Assembly (NCBI GenBank): GCA_021296255.1
Contig: JAGWAU010000006.1
Span: 1-46,725 of the forward strand
Length of the DNA: 46,725 nucleotides
Source of the DNA: Alphaproteobacteria bacterium
Lineage (GTDB): Bacteria; Pseudomonadota; Alphaproteobacteria; UBA2966
Direction of reading: 5' to 3'
Numbering within the stretch: position 1 is the stretch's first letter; every line of letters begins with the position of its first letter. This document shows positions 1 through 8,006 of the stretch, in pieces. Below the pieces are notes generated by a model. It saw only the letters and a list, made by a program, of their open reading frames with translations, was not told the origin of the DNA and searched no databases. Both the position numbers and the translations under genes were made by a program.

Positions 1-1
1 G

Positions 2-493
2 ATCAAGACCTGGGGCGCGATCCCGGTGCCGTACGACTGGCTGCAACTCTATCAAGGCCTGCAGACGGGCGTCGTCGAAGGGCAGTACGTCCAGGTGCCG
101 TGGCAGGAGTTGTACAAGATGTACGAGGTGCAGAAGTACTACACCGAAGTAGGCGGCGCCTGGGGCGGCAATCACCTCTCCATGGATCTAAACCAATACA
201 ACGATCTCACGGCCGACGAGAAGATGTGGCTCAAAGCGGGAACAGATGCCTTTTCCGAGATGGCCCGCAGACTCGACAGCGAATGGGTGGCGGCCGGTAT
301 CGAGAAGATCAAGGCAAAGATCGAAGAGTGGTACAAGCCCAACGACGCCGAGATGGAACTCTGGCGGTCTGGTGCCGTGGGTGCCTGGGCGGACGCCAAG
401 GGTGCCTACGACCCCAAGCTGGCCGAGCGGGCTCTCGCCGAGCAGGGTCTCGACTCGTTCATCGACACTCTCAAGAAGGGCGGCGCGCTCTAG
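2..493 (+). CDS. dctP: TRAP transporter substrate-binding protein DctP (partial, 3' end)
   Basis: The window opens inside this gene; the last 163 residues are visible and the reading frame is open from the first base. In this family the protein is a periplasmic solute receptor that delivers organic acids or similar ligands to the DctQ-DctM membrane pair. The visible part has the family pattern KTWGAIPVPYDW, then GLQTGVVEGQ near the hinge, and ends in an amphipathic tail with DSFIDTLKKGG. The signal peptide lies outside the window. A strong hairpin terminator follows the stop. The membrane genes lie just beyond on the opposite strand, so dctP converges on them instead of leading the operon. 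The ligand cannot be deduced. The family call is firm; pairing with the adjacent permease is inferred from proximity. Confidence 0.93.
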   Translation: MKTWGAIPVPYDWLQLYQGLQTGVVEGQYVQVPWQELYKMYEVQKYYTEVGGAWGGNHLSMDLNQYNDLTADEKMWLKAGTDAFSEMARRLDSEWVAAGIEKIKAKIEEWYKPNDAEMELWRSGAVGAWADAKGAYDPKLAERALAEQGLDSFIDTLKKGGAL

Positions 494-505
494 GCGAATC
501 ATTTC

Positions 506-533
506 AAAGGGGGCCAGAGGCCCCCTTTTCTTC
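506..533. terminator. Rho-independent terminator between convergent TRAP genes
   Basis: A 10-bp perfect stem (AAAGGGGGCC at 506-515 with GGCCCCCTTT at 519-528) closes a 3-nt loop and runs into a T-rich stretch, TTTTCTT. It lies 12 bases after the dctP stop and about 50 bases beyond the dctQ stop on the other strand, so it could end transcription in both directions. It is better for dctP because the T-run is on the + strand. Confidence 0.85.
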
Positions 534-579
534 AGGAACGCGCCGCTCGCCGGCGCCTCGATCCTCCGATGAATTCGGG

Positions 580-1110
580 TCAGGCGCCGCCGACGGCCTC
601 GTCGAGCGGCTCCTTGGCGACGAACTCGCCCTTCCTGTACTTGGCCCAGTCTTCCAGGAAGGCGACGAAGGAGCCGACCATGATGAGCGCGCCCGTGGTG
701 GGCAGGATCATCATCGGATACTTCTTGGGCAGGTAGTTGAGCTCCCAGTACTTGCCGAAATTGTTGATCGCGGTGTCGTAGCCATAGACCAGCAGAACGA
801 ACCCGAGCGCGCAGATGATGAGGTTCCAGGCCTGCTGGACCGTGAACGACCACTTCAACGGCAGATAGGTGTAGAGCATGTCGAGCGCGATGTGCTCCTT
901 CTCCCGCGTGGTCAGGGCCAGGGCGATGAACACCAGCCATATGCAGCTGAACACCGCCATCTGATCGCCCCAGGGGGGCGGGTTCTCGAAGACGTAGCGC
1001 ATGAACACCGTGTAGACGGTGAACACAACCATCATGGCGAGCAGGATCGCACAGAACCAGGTCAGGAGCTGGCGGATCCACAGATCGAGAACTTTCAGGG
1101 CGTCCAGCAT
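580..1110 (-). CDS. dctQ: TRAP transporter small permease DctQ
   Basis: A 176-residue inner-membrane protein with four hydrophobic helices (about residues 15-38, 50-70, 90-112 and 128-152), matching the size and topology of the DctQ small subunit of TRAP transporters. The MRYVFENPPPWGDQMA stretch after helix 1 is characteristic: RYVFxxPxxWxxE/Q is conserved in the family. DctQ is thought to join with DctM to form the sodium-driven translocation unit fed by the periplasmic receptor. It follows dctM by 13 bases on the same strand, so the two are almost certainly cotranscribed in the order M then Q, the reverse of the common P-Q-M arrangement. A GGGGA-type ribosome-binding site precedes the ATG. 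Confidence 0.93.
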   Translation of the reverse strand: MLDALKVLDLWIRQLLTWFCAILLAMMVVFTVYTVFMRYVFENPPPWGDQMAVFSCIWLVFIALALTTREKEHIALDMLYTYLPLKWSFTVQQAWNLIICALGFVLLVYGYDTAINNFGKYWELNYLPKKYPMMILPTTGALIMVGSFVAFLEDWAKYRKGEFVAKEPLDEAVGGA

Positions 1111-1123
1111 ATCGATCGATCCC

Positions 1124-2416
1124 CTAGCGGATGAATCCCCATGCCGTCGGCAGCCACATCGTGATCGGCGGCACCAGGATGACGGCGAACAAGAGGAAGA
1201 ACAAGGCGACGAGATAGGGCAGCATCGATACGGCGACGGACTCCAGCGTCGCCCGCGCCACGGCCGCGGCGGTGAAGTACGCCACGCCGATGGGCGGCGT
1301 CACGGTCCCGAAGAGAAAGCCGATGACCATGATCATCGCGGCCTGTTCGGCCGGATACCCGGCCTGCACGCAGATGTGGATCAACACCGGTCCCAGCACG
1401 ATGATGTTGGCGCCGGCGTCCATCACCATGCCGATGAAGTAGATGAAGAGCACGAGGACCGTCGCGAACAGGATCGGCGTGTCGGCGTAGCTGAGCAGCC
1501 ATTCGCTGAGCAGGTTGATCGCGCCCAGGATGGTCAGCAGCCAGCTGAACGGACCGGCGGCGGAGAGGATGATGAAGACGATGGCGCTGGTCCGAAAGGC
1601 GCGGATGAAGGCCTGGACGACCGACTTCCAGGTGACGGTCTTGTAGACGAAGGCGCCGAGTGCCAGTGCCACGCACGCGGTGATGGCGCCGGCCTCCACG
1701 ACGCCGGCGATGCCGCCCATGACCGATCCCACCAGCACGACGGGAATGACCAGCGCGAAGGATGCGTTGAGGAAGGCCTTGCCCAGCGCGATCCAACTGA
1801 AATCCTCCTCGCTGCGCTCGTAGTTGCGCTTGACTGCGATGACGTAGGTCATGATCATCAGGGTCAGCCCGATCAGGAGACCCGGGATGATGCCGGCGGC
1901 GAACAGGGCGCCGACCGAAATACCGCCCGCGTTCGCAAGAATGACCATGGCGATGCTGGGCGGGATGATGCCGCCGATCGTGGCACTGACCGAGGTGAGC
2001 GCGGCGGCGTACTCGGGCTCGTAGCCGCGAAGCTTCATGGCCGGGATGAGCAGCGAGCCGACGGTGGCCGTGTCCGCCACGACCGAACCGTTCATGCCGG
2101 CGAAGAACATGCTCACCAGGATGTTCACCTGGGCCAGGCTGCCGCGCATGCGCCCGATGATGCGCGCGGAGAGCTCCACCAACCGGTCGGTGATCTTGCC
2201 CGTGCTCATAAGCTCGCCGGTCAGCATGAAGAAGGGGATCGCCGTGAGCGTCACCGAATCGAGCACGTCGAACATCTGGGTCGGGATCAGGTTCAGGGGC
2301 ACGCCCGGATCGAAGAGCAGGATGTAGGCCACCGGCAGGAGGATCAGCGTGAAGCCGATCGGCGCGCCGAGCAGCACCAACGTGATAAGGCAAGCGAGCA
2401 GGAGGATGCTTTCCAT
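1124..2416 (-). CDS. dctM: TRAP transporter large permease DctM
   Basis: A 430-residue, highly hydrophobic protein with 11-12 predicted helices, the usual size for DctM. Family landmarks are visible: the early GAPIGFTL turn, FFMLTGELMSTG, MFFAGMNGSVVADTATVGSLLIPAM, and TPPIGVAYFTAAAVA in the last third. DctM carries out ion-coupled substrate movement across the inner membrane. It is the first gene of a two-gene unit with dctQ. The region upstream (2417-2673) is shared with the divergent enoyl-CoA hydratase gene and contains a palindrome, so the two units may be co-regulated. Substrate unknown. Confidence 0.95.
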   Translation of the reverse strand: MESILLLACLITLVLLGAPIGFTLILLPVAYILLFDPGVPLNLIPTQMFDVLDSVTLTAIPFFMLTGELMSTGKITDRLVELSARIIGRMRGSLAQVNILVSMFFAGMNGSVVADTATVGSLLIPAMKLRGYEPEYAAALTSVSATIGGIIPPSIAMVILANAGGISVGALFAAGIIPGLLIGLTLMIMTYVIAVKRNYERSEEDFSWIALGKAFLNASFALVIPVVLVGSVMGGIAGVVEAGAITACVALALGAFVYKTVTWKSVVQAFIRAFRTSAIVFIILSAAGPFSWLLTILGAINLLSEWLLSYADTPILFATVLVLFIYFIGMVMDAGANIIVLGPVLIHICVQAGYPAEQAAMIMVIGFLFGTVTPPIGVAYFTAAAVARATLESVAVSMLPYLVALFFLLFAVILVPPITMWLPTAWGFIR

Positions 2417-2458
2417 GACGTAAACCGGCCCCCGAGCGGCTCATGTGCTTCTTCTTAC

Positions 2459-2485
2459 CCGCCGAATCGGTCGATCGTTCGGCGG
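2459..2485. promoter_or_regulatory. Operator-like palindrome between divergent dctM and enoyl-CoA hydratase genes
   Basis: The perfect inverted repeat CCGCCGAA (2459-2466) and TTCGGCGG (2478-2485) has an 11-bp spacer and partial symmetry beyond the arms (TACC / GGTTA). It lies 43 bases upstream of the dctM start in the 257-bp region shared with the hydratase gene. The position suits an operator; a transcribed hairpin is the alternative. No regulator gene is adjacent. Nothing else recognisable lies in 2417-2673. Confidence 0.35.
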
Positions 2486-2673
2486 TTAGGAAACCTGTAT
2501 GGCGATTCGGCGCCGCCGCGTCAATGGATGGAAACCCAAATGTGCGTCGCCGGGGGCCGACGGTCCGCCGCCGCTTCTCCGCCGACCCGACGGCCGCGAC
2601 GGAAGCGGTCGCTCGATGTGCTATGAAAACCGGACGAATCCACCCGTCATCGATAGTCCGGAGCGATCCCATC

Positions 2674-3465
2674 ATGTCGAATGAAGACCACGAGCTTCTG
2701 GTCGAGCGCCGCGGCGACGTGCGCTGGATCACGATCAATCGGCCGGAAAGCCGCAACGCCATCAACGAGGGCGTGCTGGAGCGCATCCGGACCGCCGTTC
2801 TCGAGGCGAACGACGATCCGGGCCTCCGCGCGATCGTCCTCACGGGGGCCGGGGATCGGGCCTTTTGCGCGGGCGCCGATATCAAGGCGGAGGGCTCCGC
2901 CTCTCCGGTCAAGCCGGACATGGCGGCGCCTCACAACGCCCTGACCCAGGTCTTTCGGGCGTTCGAGGCCTGCAACCTGCCGATGCTCGCCCGGGTCAAC
3001 GGGCACGTTCTGGCGGGCGGCATGGGGCTGTTGTGCGGATGCGACCTGGCGGTCGCCGCGGACACCGCCAAATTCGGCGTGCCGGAAGTGAAGATCGGCC
3101 TGTTCCCGATGCAGATCCTGGGCTACATGCTGCGGCTGGTCCCCCGGCGCAAGCTGATGGAGATGTGCCTGACCGGCGATCCGTTTACGGCGCAGGAAGC
3201 GTTGGCGATGGGGCTGGTCAATCACGTGGTCCCGGCCGACCGATTGGACGAGAAGGTGGACTGGCTGCTCGAACGGATCCTGAAGCAATCCCCCACGGCC
3301 TTGCGGCACGGCAAGAACGGCGTGCACGCCCTGCAGGACATGCCGCTGCAGCAGGCGTTCGCCTTCGCCGAGGCCAACGTCGCCCGCATGTCCATGACAG
3401 AGGACGCGCGGGAAGGTTTCGCGGCATTCCAGGAAAAGCGCGATCCGGACTGGCCGGGCCGGTGA
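2674..3465 (+). CDS. Enoyl-CoA hydratase/isomerase family protein
   Basis: A 263-residue crotonase-fold protein expected to act on a 2-enoyl-CoA thioester in the cytoplasm. The first oxyanion-hole segment is AFCAGADIK (residues 63-71) and the second is HVLAGGMGL (111-119). Of the two classical catalytic glutamates, the one in FGVPEVKIG (Glu138) is kept. The other position, in the GG-helix, holds a hydrophobic residue, as in glutaconyl-CoA hydratase and related subgroups, so plain short-chain hydration is not certain. The ATG at 2674 follows a GGAG; a longer in-frame extension upstream lacks family similarity. The stop is 17 bases before the AtuA start, which suggests one transcript and a shared acyl-CoA substrate. 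Confidence 0.9.
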   Translation: MSNEDHELLVERRGDVRWITINRPESRNAINEGVLERIRTAVLEANDDPGLRAIVLTGAGDRAFCAGADIKAEGSASPVKPDMAAPHNALTQVFRAFEACNLPMLARVNGHVLAGGMGLLCGCDLAVAADTAKFGVPEVKIGLFPMQILGYMLRLVPRRKLMEMCLTGDPFTAQEALAMGLVNHVVPADRLDEKVDWLLERILKQSPTALRHGKNGVHALQDMPLQQAFAFAEANVARMSMTEDAREGFAAFQEKRDPDWPGR

Positions 3466-3482
3466 ACCGGAAGGAGCGGCCC

Positions 3483-5285
3483 GTGAAAACCGTCAGAATC
3501 GGCTGCGGCGCCGGGTTCTGGGGCGACACGCCGAGCGCCCCCGGGCAACTGGTGCGCCGGGGCCATGTCGATTACCTGGTGTTCGACTACCTCGCCGAGG
3601 TCACCATGTCTCTCCTGGCACGGGCGCGGCGCCGCGATCCGGACCTGGGGTATGCCGTCGACTTCGTCGATCCCGTCATGAAGGACATCCTCGCCGACGT
3701 CGTGGCGAACGACGTCAAGGTCGTCAGCAACGCCGGGGGGGTCAATCCGCAGGCGTGCCGGGACGCGGTCGCCAGGATGGCGTCGGATGCGGGCATCGAT
3801 ATCGACATCGCGGTGGTCACGGGCGACGACCTGATGCCGAGACTGGGCGAACTCCGGGACATCGACAAGAGCGAGATGTTCACGGGAGCGCCGTTCCCCG
3901 ATGACACCCAAAGCCTCAACGCCTATCTCGGGGGCCGGCCCATCGCCGAGGCGCTGGGCGCCGGGGCGCGGATCGTGATCACGGGCAAATGCGCCGACTC
4001 GGCGGTCGTGCTGGGGCCGCTGATGCACGAATTCGGCTGGGCGGACGACAACTACGACCGGCTCGCCGCGGGCAGCCTCGCCGGCCACATCGTCGAATGC
4101 GGGGCCCAGGCCACCGGCGGGAATTTCACCGATTGGCGCCTGGCGGCCGACGGCTGGCACGATATCGGCTTCCCGTTCATCGATTGCGAACACGACGGCA
4201 GTTTCACGGTGTCCAAACCGGCGGGCACCGGCGGGCTGGTCAGCCGCGGCACGGTCGGCGAGCAGATGCTCTACGAGCTAGGAGACCCCGCCAACTACGT
4301 CCTGCCGGACGTCGTCTGTGATTTCACCGGCGTCACGTTCGAGGACGCCGGGCCCGACAAGGTGCGGGTGACGGGCGCCAGGGGGCTTGGGGCCACGCCG
4401 ACCTACAAGGTCAACGCGACCCACATGGACGGATATCGGGCGACGGCCCTGTTCATGATCGGGGGGATCGACGCCAAGCTCAAGGGCGACGCCGTCGCCG
4501 ACGCGATCCTCCGGCGCACGCGCCGCATGTTTCGGGAGAGCAACCTCGGCGACTACCGCGACACCGACGTCGAGATCCTCGGCGCCGAAGCCACGTACGG
4601 CGCCCATGCCCGCGCGCGGGGCACGCGCGAGGTCATGGTCAAGATCGCCGTCCACCACGATTCGCGGGAGGCCGCCGAGATCTTCGCGCGCGAGATCGCG
4701 CCCGCCGTCACGGGAATGGCGCCGGGCGTGACCGGAATCTTCGGGGGGCGGCCGCGCGTCTCGCCGGTGGTGCGGCTGCATTCGTTCCTGATCGACAAGG
4801 GCCTGGTCCCGGCCTCCGTCGCCGCGGGCGGGAAGACGATCGAGATCCCGGCGCATGTCCCGTCCCTGCCGGCCGAACGCCCCGAACCGGGTCCGCCCGC
4901 GGGCGGCGCGGGTCTGCCCGACCCGTCGGAGCCCTCGATTCCCGTGCCCCTGGTCAAGCTCGCCCTGGCACGCAGCGGCGACAAGGGCGACAGCGCCAAT
5001 GTCGGGGTGATCGCCCGCCATCCCGATTTCGTTCCCGTGCTTCGCGCGCGCCTGACAGAAGACGCCGTCGCGAAGTATTTCGAACACGTGCTGGACGGCC
5101 CGGTCCGGCGGTACGAGCTGCCGGGCATCCAAGCGTTCAATTTCATGCTGCACGAGGCGCTGGGCGGCGGGGGCATCGCCTCGTTGCGCATGGACCCGCA
5201 GGCCAAGGCTTTCGCGCAGATGCTGCTGGACATCGAAATCGCCGTTCCAGAGTCGCTGGCCCGCGGGCACCGTCTCGTCGCGTGA
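3483..5285 (+). CDS. Acyclic terpene utilization AtuA family protein
   Basis: A 600-residue cytoplasmic protein with the two-part architecture of long AtuA proteins. Residues 1 to about 450 form the AtuA (DUF1446) core: IGCGAGFWGD at the start, VSNAGGVNP, ITGKCADSAVVLGP, ECGAQATGGNFTDW and TPTYKVN. After a Pro/Gly-rich linker, residues 490-600 form the ferredoxin-like AtuA C-terminal domain (LARSGDKGDSANVGV). AtuA is required for acyclic terpene catabolism in Pseudomonas but its reaction is unknown. The GTG start at 3483 has a very good GGAAGGAG six to seven bases upstream. No geranyl-CoA carboxylase subunits are present in the window, so the substrate may be another branched or unsaturated acyl-CoA. 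Confidence 0.92.
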   Translation: MKTVRIGCGAGFWGDTPSAPGQLVRRGHVDYLVFDYLAEVTMSLLARARRRDPDLGYAVDFVDPVMKDILADVVANDVKVVSNAGGVNPQACRDAVARMASDAGIDIDIAVVTGDDLMPRLGELRDIDKSEMFTGAPFPDDTQSLNAYLGGRPIAEALGAGARIVITGKCADSAVVLGPLMHEFGWADDNYDRLAAGSLAGHIVECGAQATGGNFTDWRLAADGWHDIGFPFIDCEHDGSFTVSKPAGTGGLVSRGTVGEQMLYELGDPANYVLPDVVCDFTGVTFEDAGPDKVRVTGARGLGATPTYKVNATHMDGYRATALFMIGGIDAKLKGDAVADAILRRTRRMFRESNLGDYRDTDVEILGAEATYGAHARARGTREVMVKIAVHHDSREAAEIFAREIAPAVTGMAPGVTGIFGGRPRVSPVVRLHSFLIDKGLVPASVAAGGKTIEIPAHVPSLPAERPEPGPPAGGAGLPDPSEPSIPVPLVKLALARSGDKGDSANVGVIARHPDFVPVLRARLTEDAVAKYFEHVLDGPVRRYELPGIQAFNFMLHEALGGGGIASLRMDPQAKAFAQMLLDIEIAVPESLARGHRLVA

Positions 5286-5378
5286 GAGTGCCCGTTTCGA
5301 CCGTCCGATGCATGCCGCATCGCCTTCACGGCGTCGAAGGCCGTTGGTAAACTCCCGGTCGTCACAGACCGCGGCACG

Positions 5379-5429
5379 GGGGTGCTCCTTCTCGAAGCCG
5401 AATGTTCGTCACGAGGAAGCACCCCTTTT
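5379..5429 (+). terminator. Probable terminator after the AtuA gene
   Basis: An 8-bp stem (GGGGTGCT at 5379-5386 with AGCACCCC at 5418-5425) is extended by CTCG/CGAG across a small bulge and followed by TTTTC. It lies about 95 bases after the AtuA stop and 100 bases before the SDR start, which would separate the two transcripts. Confidence 0.5.
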
Positions 5430-5527
5430 CCCCAACCGACACACGGACCGATGGGTCGCCGGCACCGCCGGGACACTTGACGGGAGCCTCGCCGCGAGAC
5501 GGCGCGAAATTAAGGGAGAGACATCAG

Positions 5528-6283
5528 ATGGACCTGCAACTGAAGGATCGGGTAGCGCTCGTCACGGGCGCGAGCGTCGGCATCGGAGAAGGCACGGCGA
5601 AGGTGCTGGCGTCGGAGGGATGCCGGGTGGCCATCACCGCCAGGCGGGAAGAGCTTCTCGACGGAGTTGCCGACGAGATCGAGGCGGCCGGCCATCCGCG
5701 GCCGCTGGTGATCAAGCAGGACATCACGACCGACGACGCGGCGGCGAACCTCAGGAAGGCCGTCGACGACGCGTACGGCCGGCTCGACATCCTGGTGAAC
5801 AACGCGGGCTTCGCCGTTCCGGCGCCGGTCGGCACCGAGGAACGGGTGTGGATCGACACCATGAACCTGAACTGGGGGGCGGTCCGGCGCGTCTCGGATC
5901 AATTCGTCCCGGGCATGATCGAGCGCAAGTACGGCCGCGTCATCAACATCACGGGAACCATGGAGCCTTTCGGGATCAACGCGGCCACGTGCGCCAAGGC
6001 GGCCGTGCAAGCCTGGTCGAAGGGTCTCTCGCGCGAGCATTCCAAGGACGGGGTGACGTCGAACTGCATCGTCCCCGGGCGCATCCATTCTGAGCAGAAC
6101 GAGCGCGGGTACCCGACGGTGGAGGACGAACTCGCCTTTGCGGCGCAGCACATTCCGGCGGGCGAGTTCGGCGATCCCGAGGATATCGGCAATCTCGTCG
6201 CCTTCGTCGCCTCGCCCAAGGCCCGCATGATCTCGGGCTCGGTGATGTACGTCGACGGCGGCATGAAGCGCTTCTCGCACTGA
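5528..6283 (+). CDS. SDR family protein lacking the catalytic tyrosine
   Basis: A 251-residue Rossmann protein of the short-chain dehydrogenase/reductase superfamily. The cofactor loop TGASVGIGE (13-21) and the NNAG motif (91-94) are intact. In the active site the usual Ser is replaced (NITGTME) and the YxxxK motif reads A-T-C-A-K, so Lys157 is present but the position of the catalytic Tyr is Ala153. Normal SDR acid-base chemistry is therefore doubtful; a divergent SDR subfamily with a PGRIHSEQ segment is the likely home. The ATG follows GGGAGAG. A paralog of its 3' half, with a matching start, exists as a pseudogene at 15703-16063. It follows the AtuA gene but probably has its own transcript. 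Confidence 0.85.
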   Translation: MDLQLKDRVALVTGASVGIGEGTAKVLASEGCRVAITARREELLDGVADEIEAAGHPRPLVIKQDITTDDAAANLRKAVDDAYGRLDILVNNAGFAVPAPVGTEERVWIDTMNLNWGAVRRVSDQFVPGMIERKYGRVINITGTMEPFGINAATCAKAAVQAWSKGLSREHSKDGVTSNCIVPGRIHSEQNERGYPTVEDELAFAAQHIPAGEFGDPEDIGNLVAFVASPKARMISGSVMYVDGGMKRFSH

Positions 6284-6321
6284 TCCTCGCGCCGACCGGC
6301 CCCTTCTCCCCGAGGCCTTGG

Positions 6322-6341
6322 CGAAGCGCGGGCGCGCTTCG
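6322..6341. terminator. Hairpin between convergent SDR and GFA genes
   Basis: A perfect 8-bp stem (CGAAGCGC at 6322-6329 with GCGCTTCG at 6334-6341) with a GGGC loop lies in the 69-bp gap between two convergent stop codons. There is no T-run, so it is at best a weak bidirectional terminator or transcript-end stabiliser. Confidence 0.35.
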
Positions 6342-6352
6342 GCGCGCAAGCC

Positions 6353-6775
6353 TCAGCCGATGCTCGGCGGGTTGCCGGGATGCTGCGGCAGGCCGTCGTC
6401 GATGAGGGCGTAAGGCGGAGCGCTCGCGACCCAGATATGGGCGGACGGCTCGAGCCAGCTCGGGTCGTCGATGGTGCCTGCCTTGATCGTTCGAATTTCG
6501 GGGCGGGCGTCGGGTTGCGTCATGATCGGCGAACCGCAGTCGCCGCAGAAATGACGGCTTTGCATGTTGCCCGTCGCTCCCCGAACGCGCAGGGTCCTGG
6601 TTTCTCCCTCGATGAACTCGAGACCCGCGGCGGGAACCCACATGACGGGAGAACGGTCGGACGCCGTCTGTTTCTGACAGTTCGTACAATGGCAGATCAC
6701 GACTCCGAGCGGTTCCATGGTGACGCGGTAGCGGACGGCGCCGCACAGGCAGCCGCCTTCAAAGGGTACGGGCAT
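6353..6775 (-). CDS. GFA family (glutathione-dependent formaldehyde-activating-like) protein
   Basis: A 140-residue zinc protein of the GFA/CENP-V fold. The metal-binding cysteines are in place: CLCGAVRY near the N-terminus, CHCTNCQKQT, and CGDCGSP in the middle. Most members are not true formaldehyde-activating enzymes and their substrates are unknown. The start was set at 6775 because GGGAGGA lies six bases upstream and the conserved beta-strand begins at once; an upstream in-frame ATG adds 15 residues without family character. It follows the LLM oxidoreductase gene by 41 bases on the same strand, so the two are likely cotranscribed. Confidence 0.9.
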   Translation of the reverse strand: MPVPFEGGCLCGAVRYRVTMEPLGVVICHCTNCQKQTASDRSPVMWVPAAGLEFIEGETRTLRVRGATGNMQSRHFCGDCGSPIMTQPDARPEIRTIKAGTIDDPSWLEPSAHIWVASAPPYALIDDGLPQHPGNPPSIG

Positions 6776-6816
6776 TGGTTCCTCCCACCAGGTTCCCGCC
6801 GGGAGCGCGCCCGGCG

Positions 6817-7809
6817 TCAATTGATCTCAGCCGCGATCTCCCCCAGCCGGCGCAGGCACTTCATCGTCGTCCCGTGATCGTGGCCGGGCCATTGAATTCG
6901 CGTGATGAAGTGAGTCACGCCGAGCTCCTCGTTGTAACGCAGAATCTCGTCCTTGACGGACCCCTTGTCCCCGATGAAGAAACGGTCCCGGGCGAAGTCT
7001 TCCAGGGAACCGCCGGCGCCTTCCGACGAGTTGAGGCCGAGCGAGGCGTAGATGCCGTATTTGCGGGCGAGGCCGTCGCGGCATTCGTCCCAGGCGTCGG
7101 CGTGCCTTTCGGCGATGTGAATCTCGCGCGTGATCGGGATGTCGGGCGGAGCGGGTTTGCCGGAGTCCCGAACGGCCTCCAGATACATGGGGATCTGATC
7201 CTTGAGCTCCTCGAAGGACACCGTGACGAGGATGACCCAGCCGTCGCCGATGCGTGCCGCCCGCCTGATCGCGGGCTCCGCGACCGCGGCGACCCAGATG
7301 GGCGGTCCGGGTTTCTGGACGGGTTTCAGGCTCGTCCCTTGTCCGGCGATCGTGTAGAAACGGCCGTCGTGGTCGATCGTCTCTTCGGACCAGAGCCTGC
7401 GGATGACCTCGACGCCCTCCGACAGGCGTCCGGCGCGTTCCTTCCAGCCGATCCCGAAGGCGTCGCATTCTTCCGGCCGGTAACCGAGGCCCACGCCGAG
7501 CACGTAACGGCCGCCGGACAGGACGTCGAGCGTGGCCGCCTCTTCCGCGACGGCGACGGGGTTGTAGAGAGGCAGAAGCTGAATGCACGGCCCGACCATC
7601 ATGTCGCCGGCCTCGGGAATCAATCGCGCCATCAGGGGCGTGTACGCGAAATAGGGTACGTCCCCCATGAGGAAATGCTGGCCGAGCCAGAGCGAATGAA
7701 GGCCTGAATCCCGAGCCGCGCGAACCTGCTCCAGCATCAGCGGCAGCTCGCGATCGACGTCGGTGCCGGGCGTGAAGTGGTTGATGAGGGTAAAACCGAT
7801 CTTGATCAT
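6817..7809 (-). CDS. LLM class (luciferase-like) flavin-dependent oxidoreductase
   Basis: A 330-residue TIM-barrel protein of the luciferase-like monooxygenase family, which uses FMN or F420 to oxidise or reduce small organic compounds. Visible landmarks include the LWLGQHF segment near residue 40, LSGGRYVLGVGLGYRPEE around 105-120 (conserved GR.xLGVGxG), and PGPPIWVAA near 180. The ATG at 7809 begins the first beta-strand (MIKIGFTL); longer upstream reading has no family match. It leads a probable two-gene unit with the GFA gene. The exact substrate and cofactor cannot be told from sequence. Confidence 0.9.
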   Translation of the reverse strand: MIKIGFTLINHFTPGTDVDRELPLMLEQVRAARDSGLHSLWLGQHFLMGDVPYFAYTPLMARLIPEAGDMMVGPCIQLLPLYNPVAVAEEAATLDVLSGGRYVLGVGLGYRPEECDAFGIGWKERAGRLSEGVEVIRRLWSEETIDHDGRFYTIAGQGTSLKPVQKPGPPIWVAAVAEPAIRRAARIGDGWVILVTVSFEELKDQIPMYLEAVRDSGKPAPPDIPITREIHIAERHADAWDECRDGLARKYGIYASLGLNSSEGAGGSLEDFARDRFFIGDKGSVKDEILRYNEELGVTHFITRIQWPGHDHGTTMKCLRRLGEIAAEIN

Positions 7810-8006
7810 GGCGGGAAGGCTTCCTGCGACTGCCCCTGTTCTCGACGACAAACCTGACGCCGCGGCGGCGCGGTGTCCAGCGCTCCGGCCTCTCCCATCC
7901 GCCTCGCCCGGCCCGTATGATGGTGCCGATCCGCCGCGCCGTTTCCCGGCATCGCGGACCATGAAACGGAAAACGGCATCGGACCTCGGGACACGGAGAG
8001 CGACGC

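Noticed and set aside
1095..2921. A 608-codon minus-strand frame
   Set aside because: Shadow of dctM in another frame, very rich in Arg and His, with no transporter or enzyme features.
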